Source of the DNA: Patella vulgata
Lineage: Eukaryota; Mollusca; Gastropoda; Patellidae
DNA: 64,000 bases
Assembly: GCF_932274485.2 (NCBI RefSeq)
Contig: NC_065887.2
Span: 44,101,201-44,165,200, forward strand
Reading direction: 5' to 3'
Part shown: piece by piece, positions 36,168-48,589 of the stretch
Position numbering within the stretch: the first letter of the stretch is position 1
Layout of the letters: each line of letters opens with the position of its first letter
Made by a program: the position numbers and the translations under genes
Notes under the pieces: generated by a model
The model's database searches: none
The model's input: the letters and a program-made list of their open reading frames with translations, nothing else
Told to the model about the DNA's origin: nothing

Positions 36168-39100
36168 ATGATATCTGCATCTGTCAGAAGTGTCATCATA
36201 TTCCTGATAGTGGTAGCCATCTTTGTGTCCATAGCAACGGCAGCTAAGAAAGGCAGAAAGAAAAGTGAGTAACAAAATCTGATGAAAACAGACCCAGGGA
36301 CTTATGCCTCACAAGTTCGTCGCTGGAGTCTACGCCTCAAAACCATCATAAGTACTCTTTCCATCAAAAATAAGTTTGGTGTGAGGATTTGTCTAGTTGC
36401 TAAGATACGATGTTTAGCCATTCGGATGGGAGAAAATACTGAGGCCCCATGTATACATGGCAGTTGGAATTCGATATAAGAGTCGACCATAGTGCTGCTG
36501 CCCGAGCAAAATTTTCATCATAGCACACTGCATAGCATATGCTTGTTTCCATTAGCCCATTCGGAGCAGAATAGTAGGACGTTAAACCCCATTTCATTCT
36601 CTTTCCTTGTCATATAAAGCAGGCCCTTGGTTGTATAATTTCAGCTATGAAATGAAATGTTTATTTGTTTCAGAGCATGAGGCACCTAAATGGAGAACGA
36701 ACAGCATGCCTAATTTACAGGAAATAGATATTTCAACTGTTGCTGGTGATCCTATACAGTTAGATTGTTCAGCTAAAGGAAAACCTCGTCCTAAAATACA
36801 ATGGATTATTAATGGAGAAGAGATTGATCCAGACACACACGTTGAATTTAAGGTAGGCACATGCATTCGAACATTCAAATGGGTGTTTGAGTACAGTGGT
36901 AATTATTTTCTAACAGTGGGAATTATGACTCATGTAGGAATTATGACTGACAGAGGGTCTTTAATTGTGTCCAGTGGTAATTATTACTAACTGTTGGTAT
37001 TTGTGAATTTAAGGATAATTCTGACTAATAGTCATAATTATGACTAACTGGGGTAATTATGACTATCAGACGTAATGGTCACTATCAGTGGTAATTATGA
37101 CTAACAGTGGTAATGATCACCATCAGTGGTAATAATGTGGTAATTATGACTAACAGTGGTAATGATCACCATCAGTGGTAATAATGACTAATGTGGTAAT
37201 TATGACTATATTTTCTAGTTAAAGAAGCATATGTTAATTATAGCTGAAGTGAAATCATCTGATAAAGGAAACTATACTTGTATTGTACATAATAAACAAG
37301 ACCGATTAGTCTGGAGTTTTAATGTTTCTGTTATTAGTAAGTATAATATTTATTACATCTTTTCATCTCAAATGTTGCACCTGTTAATATAGGTGGAACG
37401 AATCACCTATAATAAGAGATACTAATGCATAGTTACCGTTGATAAGAATGGTCAGCGTTATTATTATATCTATATACCAGGATACTCGACATAATAAACC
37501 AATCTCATTAAAACACAGATCCCTCTTGGCACAACACTGTTAATCATGCTTTCAAGAATATATCCTGATACCAAAAGGGGCCCCAAACGAAAAAAGAGCC
37601 CCCAATTTCTGAAAGAACATTAAGTTTGCTGGTTGTTTTTAGTCCATCTCAGTCTGTTCCTTTATATAATAAAAAAATGGAACCTTAAGTAACAGTAAAT
37701 AGCTCCACGTTTATAAATAAATTTATTTATTTACAGAAAAGATCTGGCCCCTAGAAGTTGAAGGTCCTACCAATATTACAACTAATATTGGTGATACAGT
37801 GACCTTTACTTGTAAGGTGAAGAATGATCCTAACGCTACAATAAGATGGTTGAAACGACAGGAACCCACGTCACAAAAACATGAAAAATTCGCAAAAACC
37901 GAGGTTGGTCATCTTATATACCCATAACTCATCCTAATGTTTTCATTTAGGCATGTATTAACATGATAAGCCCATAATCCACTCTCTAGTTCATCGGATG
38001 GCCATGATATTAAATGTATTATAACACTTGTGCCATTTAGGCATGTATTAACATGATAAGCCCATAATCCACTCTCTAGTTCATCGGATGGCCATGATAT
38101 TAAATGTATTATAACACTTGTGCCATTTAGGCATGTATTAACATGATAAGCCCATAATCCACTCTCTAGTTCATCGGATGGCCATGATATTAAATGTATT
38201 ATAACACTTGTGTCATTTAATAATTGAATGTTAAAATAGATAATCAAGACTTTGTTTATTATCATAGCCATTGCACTTGTTAGTCAAGACTATCTTTGTC
38301 AAAACTTCGAACACTTAAAAATTTGTTCTGGAAAAAGTAATTTGACTGAAATTTTCAATATATTTATTTTTCATTACCTTTTTTTGAACGATTATAGTAC
38401 GAACCACGAGCTCTTTCCCAAAATCTTACATAATGTATCTTTAAGTGAATAATGAAAAAGAATTAAAATTTGAGAATACAGGAATGGAAAGGAGTTATAT
38501 CCATATTTCTCAAGATATATCCATTTTTATACGCCCACATTGAAATATGGTACAATATTGTTGTCGCTCCCGTCCGTCCATCTGGCGTCCACAATTGTTT
38601 GTGGATGCTCTAGAGGCTAAAGTTAATATCCAATTGATTTTGAATTTATACACAGTGTTTAAGGTAATGAGACGAAGAAGCCTATTGATTTTTATACGTC
38701 CACATTCATAATGTGGATGTATATTGCCGTCGCCCCTGTCTGGGTGTGTGGGTGTGTGTGTGTGTGAGTGTGTGTGTGTGTCTGTGTGTCGCCTACAGGC
38801 CACAATTTTTAAGTGATCATCTTCAAACTTTACATACTTATTCCTTATACCCTAAGGATGATCCCTATTGTTTTTGGTGCCTATTTATTTTGATACTTGC
38901 CCCGACCTCCTGGGGCAGTGTCACACCCACTTTATTGTTAGTATTTTGTCTGTAAATTTGGCAAAACAAACCCGGCGCCTAGCCTTCTTTGCCTCTGATC
39001 ATATTACAGCCATTTCATATTTCATTCTCTTCATTTTCAAAAGTACCATATCAATCAAAGCTGGAATGTGGACGTATATTGCAACGTTAGCGATGCTCTT

Positions 39101-41754
39101 GTTAATGATTACCGATAATTACTGCCAGAGTTATGGCCCTTGATCACTTTGAAAAAATTTTCTGTAGGCTATAGAGACCAAAGTTATCATCTGATTGATT
39201 TTAAATTGATAAACAGTGTTTAAGGTCGTGAGACGAAAAAGCCTATTGATATTTAGCGATTTCCGATAAATACTGCCAGAGTTATGTTATGACCCTTGAT
39301 CAATTTGAAAATTCTTGTGGACACTCTACAGGCCATTGACTTTAGATTGATACACAGAGTTTAAGGTCTTAAGACGAACATGTATATTGATTTTTGAACA
39401 GCTAAATCCATGTGTTATATTAAAAATGTTTCATTACCAACAAAAGAAACAATATGCGACAACTTTTGTTGACTGCGCGTACAACATAGCTGCTGTGGGC
39501 GTATGTTTTCTTGCCTGGCAACATATCTTTCCCAGAGATATGAATATTTCCCAAGTTAAAATGAATTTTACAAGTAATATGTTTTGATCTGTGTGTCATG
39601 TGAGTAATGTTTAATATAAATAAGCTTTATCAACATATTGTATCCAAGTCAGTAGATTATCTAGCACAGATAAATTCAATGTTTATTGTTATTTCAGTTT
39701 ATTGAGAGTGGTCCAAATCCAGAATATTTAATTATATCTGATATTGGTATTGAAGATAATGGAGAATATCGATGTTTAGCTGGGAATAAATGGGGGGTAA
39801 CCTACGAGACAGCTTATCTTAAAGTAATGGAGCCTACTACCACAGGTAGGAATTATTTAAACCTATTATTACCGACAGGACTAAATAACTGACATTCAGA
39901 TCACTGCACTGTAAAATAGAGAGGCTGAATAGTCTAAAACAAACTGCGATTCATCAGGAGCCACATCAAGTTGACCGGAGATATGCAAAAATATCAAGAT
40001 AAAACCAAACGTCCTTCAACTTTACTGTATTACACACAACCTAGATATCTATAACATACACAGTTTTACTGAAACAAAAGAAAATCTACAAGATAAACCT
40101 GCGGACAACACAGAATATAGACATTGCACCAAATAAACAAATATCAAATCAAATAAATGGATCCAAAATTATCAACACTTAGTGTGTTTAAATTTGTTCC
40201 ACATATATATGTTTGACATCCCTAGTCTAAAACATTGCACTAAGAATCGTAGTACTTTCATGTATGTAAACGTGAGTATGCATAATTATGTTAAACTATA
40301 TTTCTCTCTCATTCATTGAGGATCTATTTATGTCGGCTATTGAATCTCCAGACTCAATGTCATTGAGTCAACTGGGGTGGTTTTGATTTCCCGGTTGTAT
40401 GTGACAAGGAGTAGGGTCACCTTTCCAACCTCGTGGATTTTCTCTGGGTCCGGTTTCATCCCACTGCTAAAGACCCCTATGCGCAAGTGAATTATTGAAA
40501 TAAAATTGAACTTTATGTTAGTCACGAAATGACCTAGTTTGTTAAAGGGCCAATCCCGATAATATTTTGGAGAATAAAACTGGTTAATTTTGTGTTAAAA
40601 GCCCTTAAAATCCTCTGCCTTAGGGCCAAGCAACTAACTCAATATACGTGATATGGTTTCAAACAACTTCTCATCAGCCTTAATCTGGAAATGGAGACAG
40701 GTGTTCCAAGCTGTATTATATAGTGACTGGATAAAACCATACTTTTATTTTATAAAAATAACGTGTAGGTGAAATGTAGCACACCTTTCGTTATCAAGTA
40801 CAGCACGTGTTTCATGCACTGAATAGATCTCTAAAAGAATGGCAATCAATTATCAAGTCACCCAACCAAAAATTTGACCCCAAATCTTAAATGTGTTACG
40901 TGTCCAGAAAAGTGATTTTGACCTTCACATCCAATCGACTCGATATTTTGAGCTGAAATTTTGAGACAAGGTAAATACACCATTCCTCTATATTTTGGCA
41001 CTTACATTTCATAGGTACACAGAGTTTTATTTTTGAGACTCTGTTCAAATCGGCATAGTCCCTTTATACCCCATCTCTCTCTTTCTCTTTCTCTCTCTCT
41101 CCTCAACCAGCCACAATGGTGCCTAGTACTATAAGACCCCCATATATGGACCAGTGGATTAGGGGTTTATGTTTGTATTACAAAGCATTATTGAAGAATC
41201 TCAAATTTTATCATCTTCTATATATATATATATTTACAGAGGAGATGACGACAACCCCTATGACGATGCCAACAACGACGATGCCAACGACAGAAGATAT
41301 GGTAACGTTTTTCCCACCAAACAGACGACAGAATGGAAAAGACCGCAAAAATAAAAATAAAAAACGTAATAAAAATAAAAATCGTAAGAAGCACACGAAA
41401 GCTCCACCTGTGATTTATGAAGAACCAACGACGATGTATCCCCCTTTTACTCGGGAATGGGAACCTAACCTCGAGATGAATCCGACTAGGAATTACGATG
41501 TTATCCGACCAAGTGTTCACAGCACCAATCAGATTCCTGATGTTGAAGCCGAATATAATCCTTATCCAGTAGAAAACGAGAACCAAAAGATTGGTGGTCA
41601 GATGGAAGGTGAAGACACGATAAGTTTGTGGACTATTTATACGATAGTAGGCTCTATAGCAGGAGTTATATTGTTGTTAGGTTTGGTTGCTATTACTGTG
41701 GCGTTGTGCTGTCGTCGTGATAGTAACGGTGTATATAAATCAACGCCTGTGTAA
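36168..41754 (+). CDS. FGFRL1: FGFR-like protein without kinase (FGFRL1/nou-darake type)
   Basis: Six coding exons: 36,168-36,264; 36,674-36,852; 37,219-37,336; 37,737-37,903; 39,698-39,845; 41,240-41,754. All have GT-AG borders, with intron phases 1-0-1-0-1, giving 407 residues. Residues 1-26 form a signal peptide. Ig domain 1 (about 36-131) opens EAPKW and has Cys64 and Cys113 with DKGNYTC; Ig domain 2 (about 134-231) has Cys157 and Cys213 with RWLKR and DNGEYRCLAGN. Both match FGFR D2 and D3, each split over two exons as in FGFRs. A Thr/Pro and Lys/Asn-rich stalk (239-293) follows. There is one membrane span (about 367-392), then CC and a 13-residue tail. No acid box, D1 or kinase is present. 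FGFRL1 and planarian nou-darake are cell-surface modulators of FGF signalling; that role is inferred here. Human FGFRL1 has three Ig domains, so one is missing or lies upstream. Confidence 0.85.
36395..36605 (+). repeat. SINE B fragment in intron 1 of the FGFRL gene
   Basis: It carries the body (atggcagttggaattcgata; tagcacactgcatagcatat; tcattagcccattcggagc in diverged form) and the tail taggacgttaaaccccattt. It is in the same orientation as the gene. Confidence 0.8.
37010..37215. repeat. Intronic short tandem repeat
   Basis: Mosaic units of ggtaattatgactaacagt and ggtaatgatcaccatcagtg repeat up to the acceptor of exon 3 of the FGFRL gene. Related units begin inside the preceding intron at 36,896. 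Confidence 0.85.
37940..38215. repeat. Intronic minisatellite, 90-bp unit, 3 copies
   Basis: catttaggcatgtattaaca starts at 37,944, 38,034 and 38,124. The three units look identical, and the last ends in tgtgtcattt. It lies 40 bp after the exon 4 donor. Because 90 is a multiple of three, the - strand shows a repetitive open frame that is not a gene. Confidence 0.95.
38222..38455 (+). repeat. Family F copy in intron 4
   Basis: Shared landmarks with 52.70 kb and 59.93 kb are: ataatcaagactttg, tttattatcata, gtaatttgactgaaattttc, gaacgattatagta, and taatgtatctttaa. It lacks the ataatcaactctcgatg end. Confidence 0.55.
38525..39530 (+). mobile_element. Family C element with another element (H) inside
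   Basis: It starts tatacgcccacattgaaata and ends ctgctgtgggcgtatgtttt then cttgcctggcaac. Its second part has the 150-bp units (gccagagttatggcccttga). At 38,692-39,105 it is interrupted by sequence beginning tatacgtccacattcataat, which includes a (gt)n stretch and a second gtggacgtatattgc near the end. I label this H; it may be a distant relative of C. The whole sits in intron 4 of the FGFRL gene. Confidence 0.65.
40352..40545 (+). repeat. SINE A copy in intron 5 of the FGFRL gene
   Basis: It runs from the tRNA-like head (tcattgagtcaactgggg; box-B-like gttttgatttccc), through cctcgtggattttctctggg and acccctatgcgcaagtgaat, to gacctagtttgttaaa. It is an uninterrupted copy that shows the intact site where element G landed in the 13.8-kb copy. 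Confidence 0.8.
41080..41102. repeat. (CT)n microsatellite
   Basis: A run of ctctct with one or two interruptions lies in intron 5, upstream of the last coding exon. Confidence 0.8.
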
Positions 41755-42062
41755 CCATGACAACTATTAATGTATCTATATTTAGATAAAGCATGATGCA
41801 TGACTAGAGGTTAATAATGTGAAAACAAGGATTTACAATGTTTCACGTTTTCAACACAAGTTGAAATGATGGAAGGCAAGGATTTTAATATATTTTGTGT
41901 AAATATTTAGGAAGTTTTGAATGAATAATATATTTTGTAATTAATAAGAGAACATGAGGATAATAATAATATTACAATATTTCACAGCTTATTGTGTTCA
42001 TTTGTGATTTTCTCAGTAATACGTGTGAGGATAAGAGAAGATATGTGCTGGACTATTTCATC

Positions 42063-42217
42063 AATAAACCTGGACTAACATATAATAACAACAGGAGAAA
42101 TAGTCTGACTTGGTCGACTAGTATAGGATTACTTGGTCGACTAGTATAAGATTATTTTGTAGACTAGTATAGGATGTTAGTGGGTGTATCTTATGTGAAA
42201 TGAGAATTAAGAATAAA
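42063..42217 (+). terminator. Candidate polyadenylation signals of the FGFRL gene
   Basis: AATAAA occurs at 42,063-42,068 and 42,212-42,217, about 310 and 460 bases after the stop codon. Either would give a plausible 3' UTR. The sequence before them is AT-rich and repeat-free. Confidence 0.45.
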
Positions 42218-42884
42218 GGAAAGTATGATATGGTTGACGTTCACACTACAGGCGGGTATGAGAGGAAATACAATCTGTTTGCAAAAAGATTTGAAGAGAA
42301 AACTGAAAAATTTAGCAGATTTAATGTACCTGTGTTTTATACTTGTTACATATTTTATATCTAGCTATCATGATTTTGTTTAAGCATGGGGTATCTCTCC
42401 CGGAAGAATTCAAGGGAGATAACTCTAGTTTTATTTACTATAGGTATCTAGTAGATGTTAACTGCACAATATGTATGGAATTCATCTTATTATGGCTGTA
42501 AAATACCACTTGCATGTTCTGTGGAAATGTGATATATAATAATTAATAGAACGAAACGTTAAATAAAACAAGGTACAATAAAGTGAAACGGGCTATAACT
42601 CTAGAAATTATAAATGAAAATTGCTGGAATTCAATAGGCTTATTTGTTGTACTAAATTAAATAATGCAAGTAAATTTAATACAGATCGGCAGATAACTTT
42701 TGTCGTTAGAAGTTAGTATTTTTACTGACAAAACGTTGGATAAAACAATGTTGTTTTTTTTTATATTGTATTCTATTAATTATTGTATATCAACTTATCT
42801 GAATATCAATTGTATCATTTTGACTAAGTCAAAATTGATCCCATCAAAATGTCTGTAATTGGTTTGCGTTACCTGTTTCTGTTG
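42218..42884. other. Non-coding
   Basis: No gene is seen. The stretch near 42,580-42,720 (agtgaaacgggctataactc) reads like a degraded, - strand family C unit. Confidence 0.4.
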
Positions 42885-43345
42885 AAAATGTGGTCGTATA
42901 TAGCCATCGCCTCCATCCGTCTGTCAGTCCGTCGTCCACAATTTCTTGTGAACACTCTACAGACAACATTTAGTGTTGTTTACATTAGTGAGATGGTTTA
43001 TTTTCAACAATTTCCGTTAATTACTCTTAGGGTTATGGTTCTTGTTTCACTTTGTAGAACTTTTTGAACACTCTAACGGCATATTAAATTTACATGCAGT
43101 ATTGAATTTAGTAAAACGAATACAACTATTGAATTCCAGCAATTTCCATTAATAACTTCTACAGTTATGGCCCGTGTTTCAGTTTGTTGAACCTTGTGAA
43201 TGCTCTATCGACAAAAGTTATCATTTGATCTGTATAGAATTAACATCAGTGTCTTGTAAATGCTCACAATACATTCAAAAGAATACATGTGACAACCCTT
43301 GTCGACTACTAGGACATGTGTATCATTGCCTGGCAACCTATCTTT
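42885..43345 (+). mobile_element. Short family C element
   Basis: It starts gaaaatgtggtcgtatatag, has about two units (cagcaatttccattaataac; agttatggcccgtgtttcag), and ends gacaacccttgtcgactact then cattgcctggcaacc. The first bases of the left end are missing. Confidence 0.7.
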
Positions 43346-43980
43346 TATTGATAGTAAATCCTTAATGTTTATTCTTGAATTTCTGGAAATACAGGTAGGA
43401 TAGTACAGGTAACCACCATTTTAGAAATATAAATTTAATGATGATATATTTAGAACATTGTACCCAGGTGTGAAATTTTACCTGAGGTAGAACACCATGA
43501 CATGTGTACATGTAAAACAACCTTACTATCCTATATATAATACAGATATACCAATAGGAATATAATTAAATACATTGTATTCTAAAATTACACAAATATT
43601 CACTTAAATCTTCAATAGCAACATATTTAAATACAGAAATAATGACTTAAATAGTAATTTATTAGTTGTGGCAAAGTTTTAAAAAAAAACCCCTATTATA
43701 TCATTTTTTTCATTCAGTAACAATAAGTGAAATATTTTTATCATTTTTGTTTTAAATAATGTTTAAACTATGATTCTGTAGTAGAGTTACTGTAAACAAA
43801 ATTTTTTTAATTTTAAGGACATTTTAAAGTATTTATAATGTGACATAAAATAACGTGAAAAAAATGTAACAATTTCCTTTCCTGGTCAAGTCCTAGTGCT
43901 TAAAAAAAAATCAGAAAAAATTGAAACAATAACCACAAATATGTAAGGATTTTTTTTTAAAGCTTTTTTAAAAAAATTGA
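43346..43980. other. Non-coding, very AT-rich
   Basis: Homopolymer A and T tracts; no coding signal. Confidence 0.5.
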
Positions 43981-43984
43981 TATA

Positions 43985-44105
43985 CTTTTAAGTTTGTCCA
44001 TCCAGTCAGAGTTTGTCTATAGTCATGTACATCCAGTCAGAGTTTGTCTATAGTCATGTACATCCAGTCAGAGTTTGTCTATAGTCATGTACATCCAGTC
44101 AAATT
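43985..44105. repeat. Minisatellite, about 35-bp unit, 3-4 copies
   Basis: catccagtcagagtttgtct followed by atagtcatgta recurs three times, with a fourth partial copy. Confidence 0.95.
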
Positions 44106-45865
44106 AAGAATTGTTATAGTAATATACAAGATTTATAAGAGTTTTTATCTTATGATATATAGAAAGATAAGTACCATTTACTTTACCACATTCAACATTT
44201 AAAACAGTAAAACTTTATTATTTCTTCAAACAGATACGAGTAAAGTTATTTAAGATGTGAGTACATTAATTTAGATGTGGTGTGGTATTTTACATGCCTG
44301 TATATCATCCTATAATTAACTAGGATATGGTGTGGTATTTTACATTTGACCAGACCAAACAGGTAAAATTTGTATCTTGAAAAGCCATTGACTTGAGTAA
44401 AGCCTTTCCTGAAACGATGTTTTCTTTCAAATTTCAAAACTTAAAAATTTGAACCTAAAAGCTTTTAAATTAGTTGTTTTTCCTGAAGAAGTAGGGAGCA
44501 CAATTTTAATACAAAAAAATTAAATTTAGTTGGCCCACATTTTGTAGATAAGATAAAACAGTCCAACACAATCAATTAATACTTGATTTGCTCATAGAAA
44601 TAATATTAAAATATGGGGAGTAGTACCGGTAGGTTTCTTAAGATTTATAAACCGTCCTCAAGAAGTTTTGTTAATTAAAATTTTGTTTAAGAAATTAAAA
44701 CATAATTGTTTTAAAAGCATTTAGATTTTTTTAATTTTATATTATAAACTTACATTTTCATGCAAGAAATGGGAAGATTGTTTTAATTAAGATAATATTA
44801 TTTTGTAATTTGATTTGCATTGTTTTTTAATCATATATTCTTGTATCGTTCATTTTCATAGTAATTTTACTATTTTATTATATTGTAGTTTGTATTGTTT
44901 GCTAATTGTTGTTTTATGTATTTTTTTGTGTATTCTAAGTCGTCATGTTTTCATTATACCCACATATATATGTAATTTTTGTATGAATAATGTGCCAGTT
45001 GAGGCATACAGTTGTTGGTTTTATGATGTAAATGAAATGAATTGTACATCAGTGCAATACTTTAGTGTCATTATGAGACTAACATATGATTAAATTTCCG
45101 TGGTCACATGCACAATGGTAGGGAGGAGAGTTTGGCCTGGGCAGCAGCTTTTTCACCTGGTTTAAAGTCATACATATCTAAAGGAACATGAATATCATTA
45201 GTTAATAGTTCATTGAAATCTTGTATTTATACTAAAACTAATCTCATCCAATAAAAACAGCATTTCTATTATTTATGCCAGTGTATATTAATATTTAGCC
45301 ATAGTTGTTTTATTAATAAATCAATTTCTTCCTACCTCTAAACAAACAGATCTGATAAATATTTACATATTAAATGTACAGTTTATTTAAACTACAGTAT
45401 GTTACAGTGGGTGTGACAATGACCACTTTAATACTCAGCTATTAGATGTCTTCACATACACGAAGACCATGAGTAAACTTGTACCCCATGTTTTGTGATT
45501 GTTGAATAACCTAAATTAGTGGAAAAGCCATGGGAATCACAATATCTCCATTCTTGACAAGTTACACAACAAAACAATAAGGGCATATATCTGTAACATT
45601 ATACAATCCTTTCACTCCTCGAAAACACTTAACCTGTGTCACTACTAATAATAGAAATCCAACACCATAGTCATAATTTTCACATTTTACCCAATAAAAA
45701 TTTAAGTAAAATGAAGATTGTACGTTTAATTGTGAATAATTATATATGTATATATATTCTCATGGTACTTGTTAGTGTAATATATAGTGTGCCATATTAG
45801 AAAGTTTCTAGTCTTTATTTTTAAAATAAACTGTTTGTATCATACCATATCACTACTACCCTTCA
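44106..45865. other. Non-coding, very AT-rich
   Basis: No exon is supported. A weak duplication of gatgtggtgtggtattttac lies at about 44,273 and 44,325. The longest open frames are Ile/Leu/Phe-rich, as expected by chance in AT-rich DNA. Confidence 0.5.
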
Positions 45866-45868
45866 TTA

Positions 45869-45975
45869 AACATGCCCCATTATGGTGCACTGATTGCTTC
45901 CGTCTGTCAACACGCCAACATGCCCCATTATGGTGCACTGATTGCTTCGTCTGTCAACACGCCAACACGCCGGGA
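45869..45975. repeat. Direct duplication, about 49-bp unit
   Basis: catgccccattatggtgcac, then tgattgcttc and gtctgtcaacacgcca, occurs twice. A third partial cgccaacacgcc follows. Confidence 0.9.
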
Positions 45976-46930
45976 TTGTGGTAGGAATAACTTATTAGAA
46001 ACTATAAAACATTGCAAAATTATAGGGAAAACAAGTTACTTAGAATATATCCTACATGTTATTGTATTCAGTTACTACATGCCGCTTAATTTAAACTAGC
46101 AACTTTTAACGTAATACGTCTATTTCCAGGTTATCGATGCTAGGTAGTAATGTACCACGTGGTATATATCTTTATTTTACAATTCCTGTCATTTTGTACA
46201 ATTATTTGAAAACCAAATCTGTGTATTTATAATCTATCTAGTAGTTTTAAAGGTGAACAAGCACGTGGTCAATCACCACAGTTATGTGTAATAAGTAATA
46301 AATTTTTCTTTTTAACAATCTAGTGTTTTGGTTTATTGATTGATTTTAACAAATAGATCATTTTACAGTTGGCCCACCACTGGGGAAGATATGAACATTA
46401 ATCATGTTTATAAGCCCACGGGTTCAGCTCTTTCAGCAGTATTCTGGCAACAGCAGAAATATGGCTAAAGATGATGCCACCGAAATGTTGAGTGTTTTCA
46501 CAAATGAACATGGCTGGTGGGCTTGGCCGCATAGGCGTACGGGCTCGAAGACAGTTAGGGGGGCAGACGGGACCTGCTATTCCAGCCTGGAATACAACTT
46601 CAATTTGGTCCAATAAAGCCTACCTGGCTGACCTGAATTCCAAACAACCGATCAATCGTCGCGGGCTATGGGGGCCTCACCCTCCCGGAAATTTTTCTAG
46701 CCCGTGTAAGCAACTCCAAAAGTATCCGAGAGGCGAAGAAGCGGAACTGACCTTGTATGGACCCCCCCCCCCCCCTCCCCCAAGAAAATTTTGGAATATT
46801 TGACGGCCGCAAACGCACTTTACTGCTTCCAGCCCGTAAAATTAGTGTTTTATTAGATTTCGGGCACTTTATTTTGCAAGTAGATGAAATCAAATTTTTT
46901 TTTTTTTTCAATTTACCCGTCTGCCCGAAA
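45976..46930. other. Non-coding or unrecognised; G+C-richer island at 46.4-46.8 kb
   Basis: About 46,400-46,800 is richer in G+C and more open in several frames, but no frame matches a family I know and splice sites are unconvincing. It includes a C run of about 14 near 46,763. It may be a fragment of an older mobile element or pseudogene. Confidence 0.3.
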
Positions 46931-46931
46931 G

Positions 46932-47245
46932 GGCTTGGGGTTTAACGTCTGCATCAGCCAGTCGAAAGAAGATGATCATACGCCATGCAGTGTGCTATGA
47001 AGGGAATTTATCCCGGGCAGATTGCGTTACGAGATACTATTTTTACGACTGCCAACTGTCAAGTTATAAACTGAAAGTGAAACCCGGTTTGTCATCCTAG
47101 CCGAACGACTAGGCGCTCTCATCCCAGTCGAACGACTTGACCTCTCATCCCAGCCGAAGGACTAAGCGCTCTCATCATCCTTGCTACAATGACGAAAGGA
47201 ACCCAGAGTGGAAAATCATCCGGCCTCACACTCACGGAATAAAGA
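46932..47245 (-). repeat. SINE B copy with an internal 27-bp minisatellite
   Basis: The complementary tail ggggtttaacgtctgcat and catgcagtgtgctatgaagg identify the family. Inside the body, tcatcccagccgaacgacta-type units repeat about three times (47,093-47,180). The body's single ccgaatgactagacaa motif, seen in other copies, has been expanded into a small array. Confidence 0.75.
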
Positions 47246-47990
47246 TGTAGCGGGAAGTCCACGACCGTCACATTGTCCACACCACCATTTCAATTTCCCC
47301 ACAAAAAATATTTGGTTGAGCAAGGGTCCCTACTTGTTCTTATCATCACTTGTGCCAATAACAATACTTGTGGTAATAACAATTTAGATTCTTGATACAA
47401 AATAAAACCCTATTCCTCAAACAATCCAAATTTCACCCTGCAATTTCTCCCCTTCATCTGGAAGGTACCTTGAATGGGAAAGCTGTGTCCATAAGAAAAT
47501 ATGGGAGGTGGTCAGTAAAATATGAAAAACTTGAGTCGTATACAATCTAATGAATTTATTTTCAATCTATTTTTTAACTATAGTTATTAAAACAAAATGT
47601 ATTATCTATAAAATTTGAATACGAAAGTAAAAATGATTATATACATATATGTATTTTCTATATGACATATGTTTTTATATTACCTGTAAATCCAGGTATG
47701 ATATATTTATATATAACTATAACATGGTATAAAACCAACAAATTAATAACTATATTATAAACACCTGCTTCTTCCCTATCCAGATTAAACAATTCTGTAG
47801 CCTTATAATCAGTAAAACACTGCCCAGACAATATCCCGTTCCGAAATCTGTGACCCCTTCCCCCGCACACAGACCCAAGCCATTTTAGCTGTCTAGGCCC
47901 CACCCCCACACACCCTAACACCTATCATCCTTAGCTGTCTACGGACCTCACACACACCTAATCTACTTTAGATATCTAGGCCCCACTCAC
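47246..47990. other. Non-coding
   Basis: No feature supported. Confidence 0.5.
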
Positions 47991-48200
47991 ACACATATCC
48001 AATCTCCTGTCTACGCCCCCACTCACACATGCCAAATAACAAATTCACGTTAGCTATCATGCAACGCCCCCGCACACATACCCAATCTACGTTAGCTGTC
48101 TACGACTTCGCGCACATACCAAATCTACTTTAGCTGTCTACGGCTTCGCGCACATACCAAATCTACTTTAGCTATCTACAGCCCCCCCCCCCCAACACAC
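47870..48200. repeat. C-rich degenerate tandem repeat
   Basis: Units with tagctgtctacg and cacacataccaaatct repeat irregularly. Two adjoining units sharing cgcgcacataccaaatctac are nearly identical at about 48,110-48,175. A C run lies at 48,182. Confidence 0.75.
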
Positions 48201-48489
48201 CCATACCCAATCTTATTCTGCACAAAGAGATCCATCTACTAAAAGGCAGCCATATCCAAAAAACAGTATATTGTTTTGTAATGCGGTACTACTACGTCTC
48301 ACACCCTACACACAAAGACTGAAAAAACATTTTCTATTTGATTAAATGGAAGCAGAATAAATACTTCTCAAAATTCTAGGAAGTAGGCTATTGTTAGTGT
48401 CTCCGACTAAAATCGTCGATTTAGGACTTAAAATGTCGGTCAACTAGTTTAGTGTCTGTTCTCCAGCTAACTGTAGATAATATACAAAA

Positions 48490-48490
48490 T

Positions 48491-48525
<35 letters not shown>
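48490..48525. repeat. (CT)n microsatellite
   Basis: About 17 uninterrupted CT units. Unlike the runs at 9.26 and 35.8 kb it is not attached to a SINE A tail. Confidence 0.9.
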
Positions 48526-48527
<2 letters not shown>

Positions 48528-48589
48528 AAAACAACCTTTACGGAAGTTCTGTACAACACTCATTGTACTAAAATAATAAATGAAATGAA

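Noticed and set aside
37909-38271. 120-codon open frame on the - strand
   Set aside because: It is produced by three identical 90-bp intronic units and overlaps an intron of the + strand gene.
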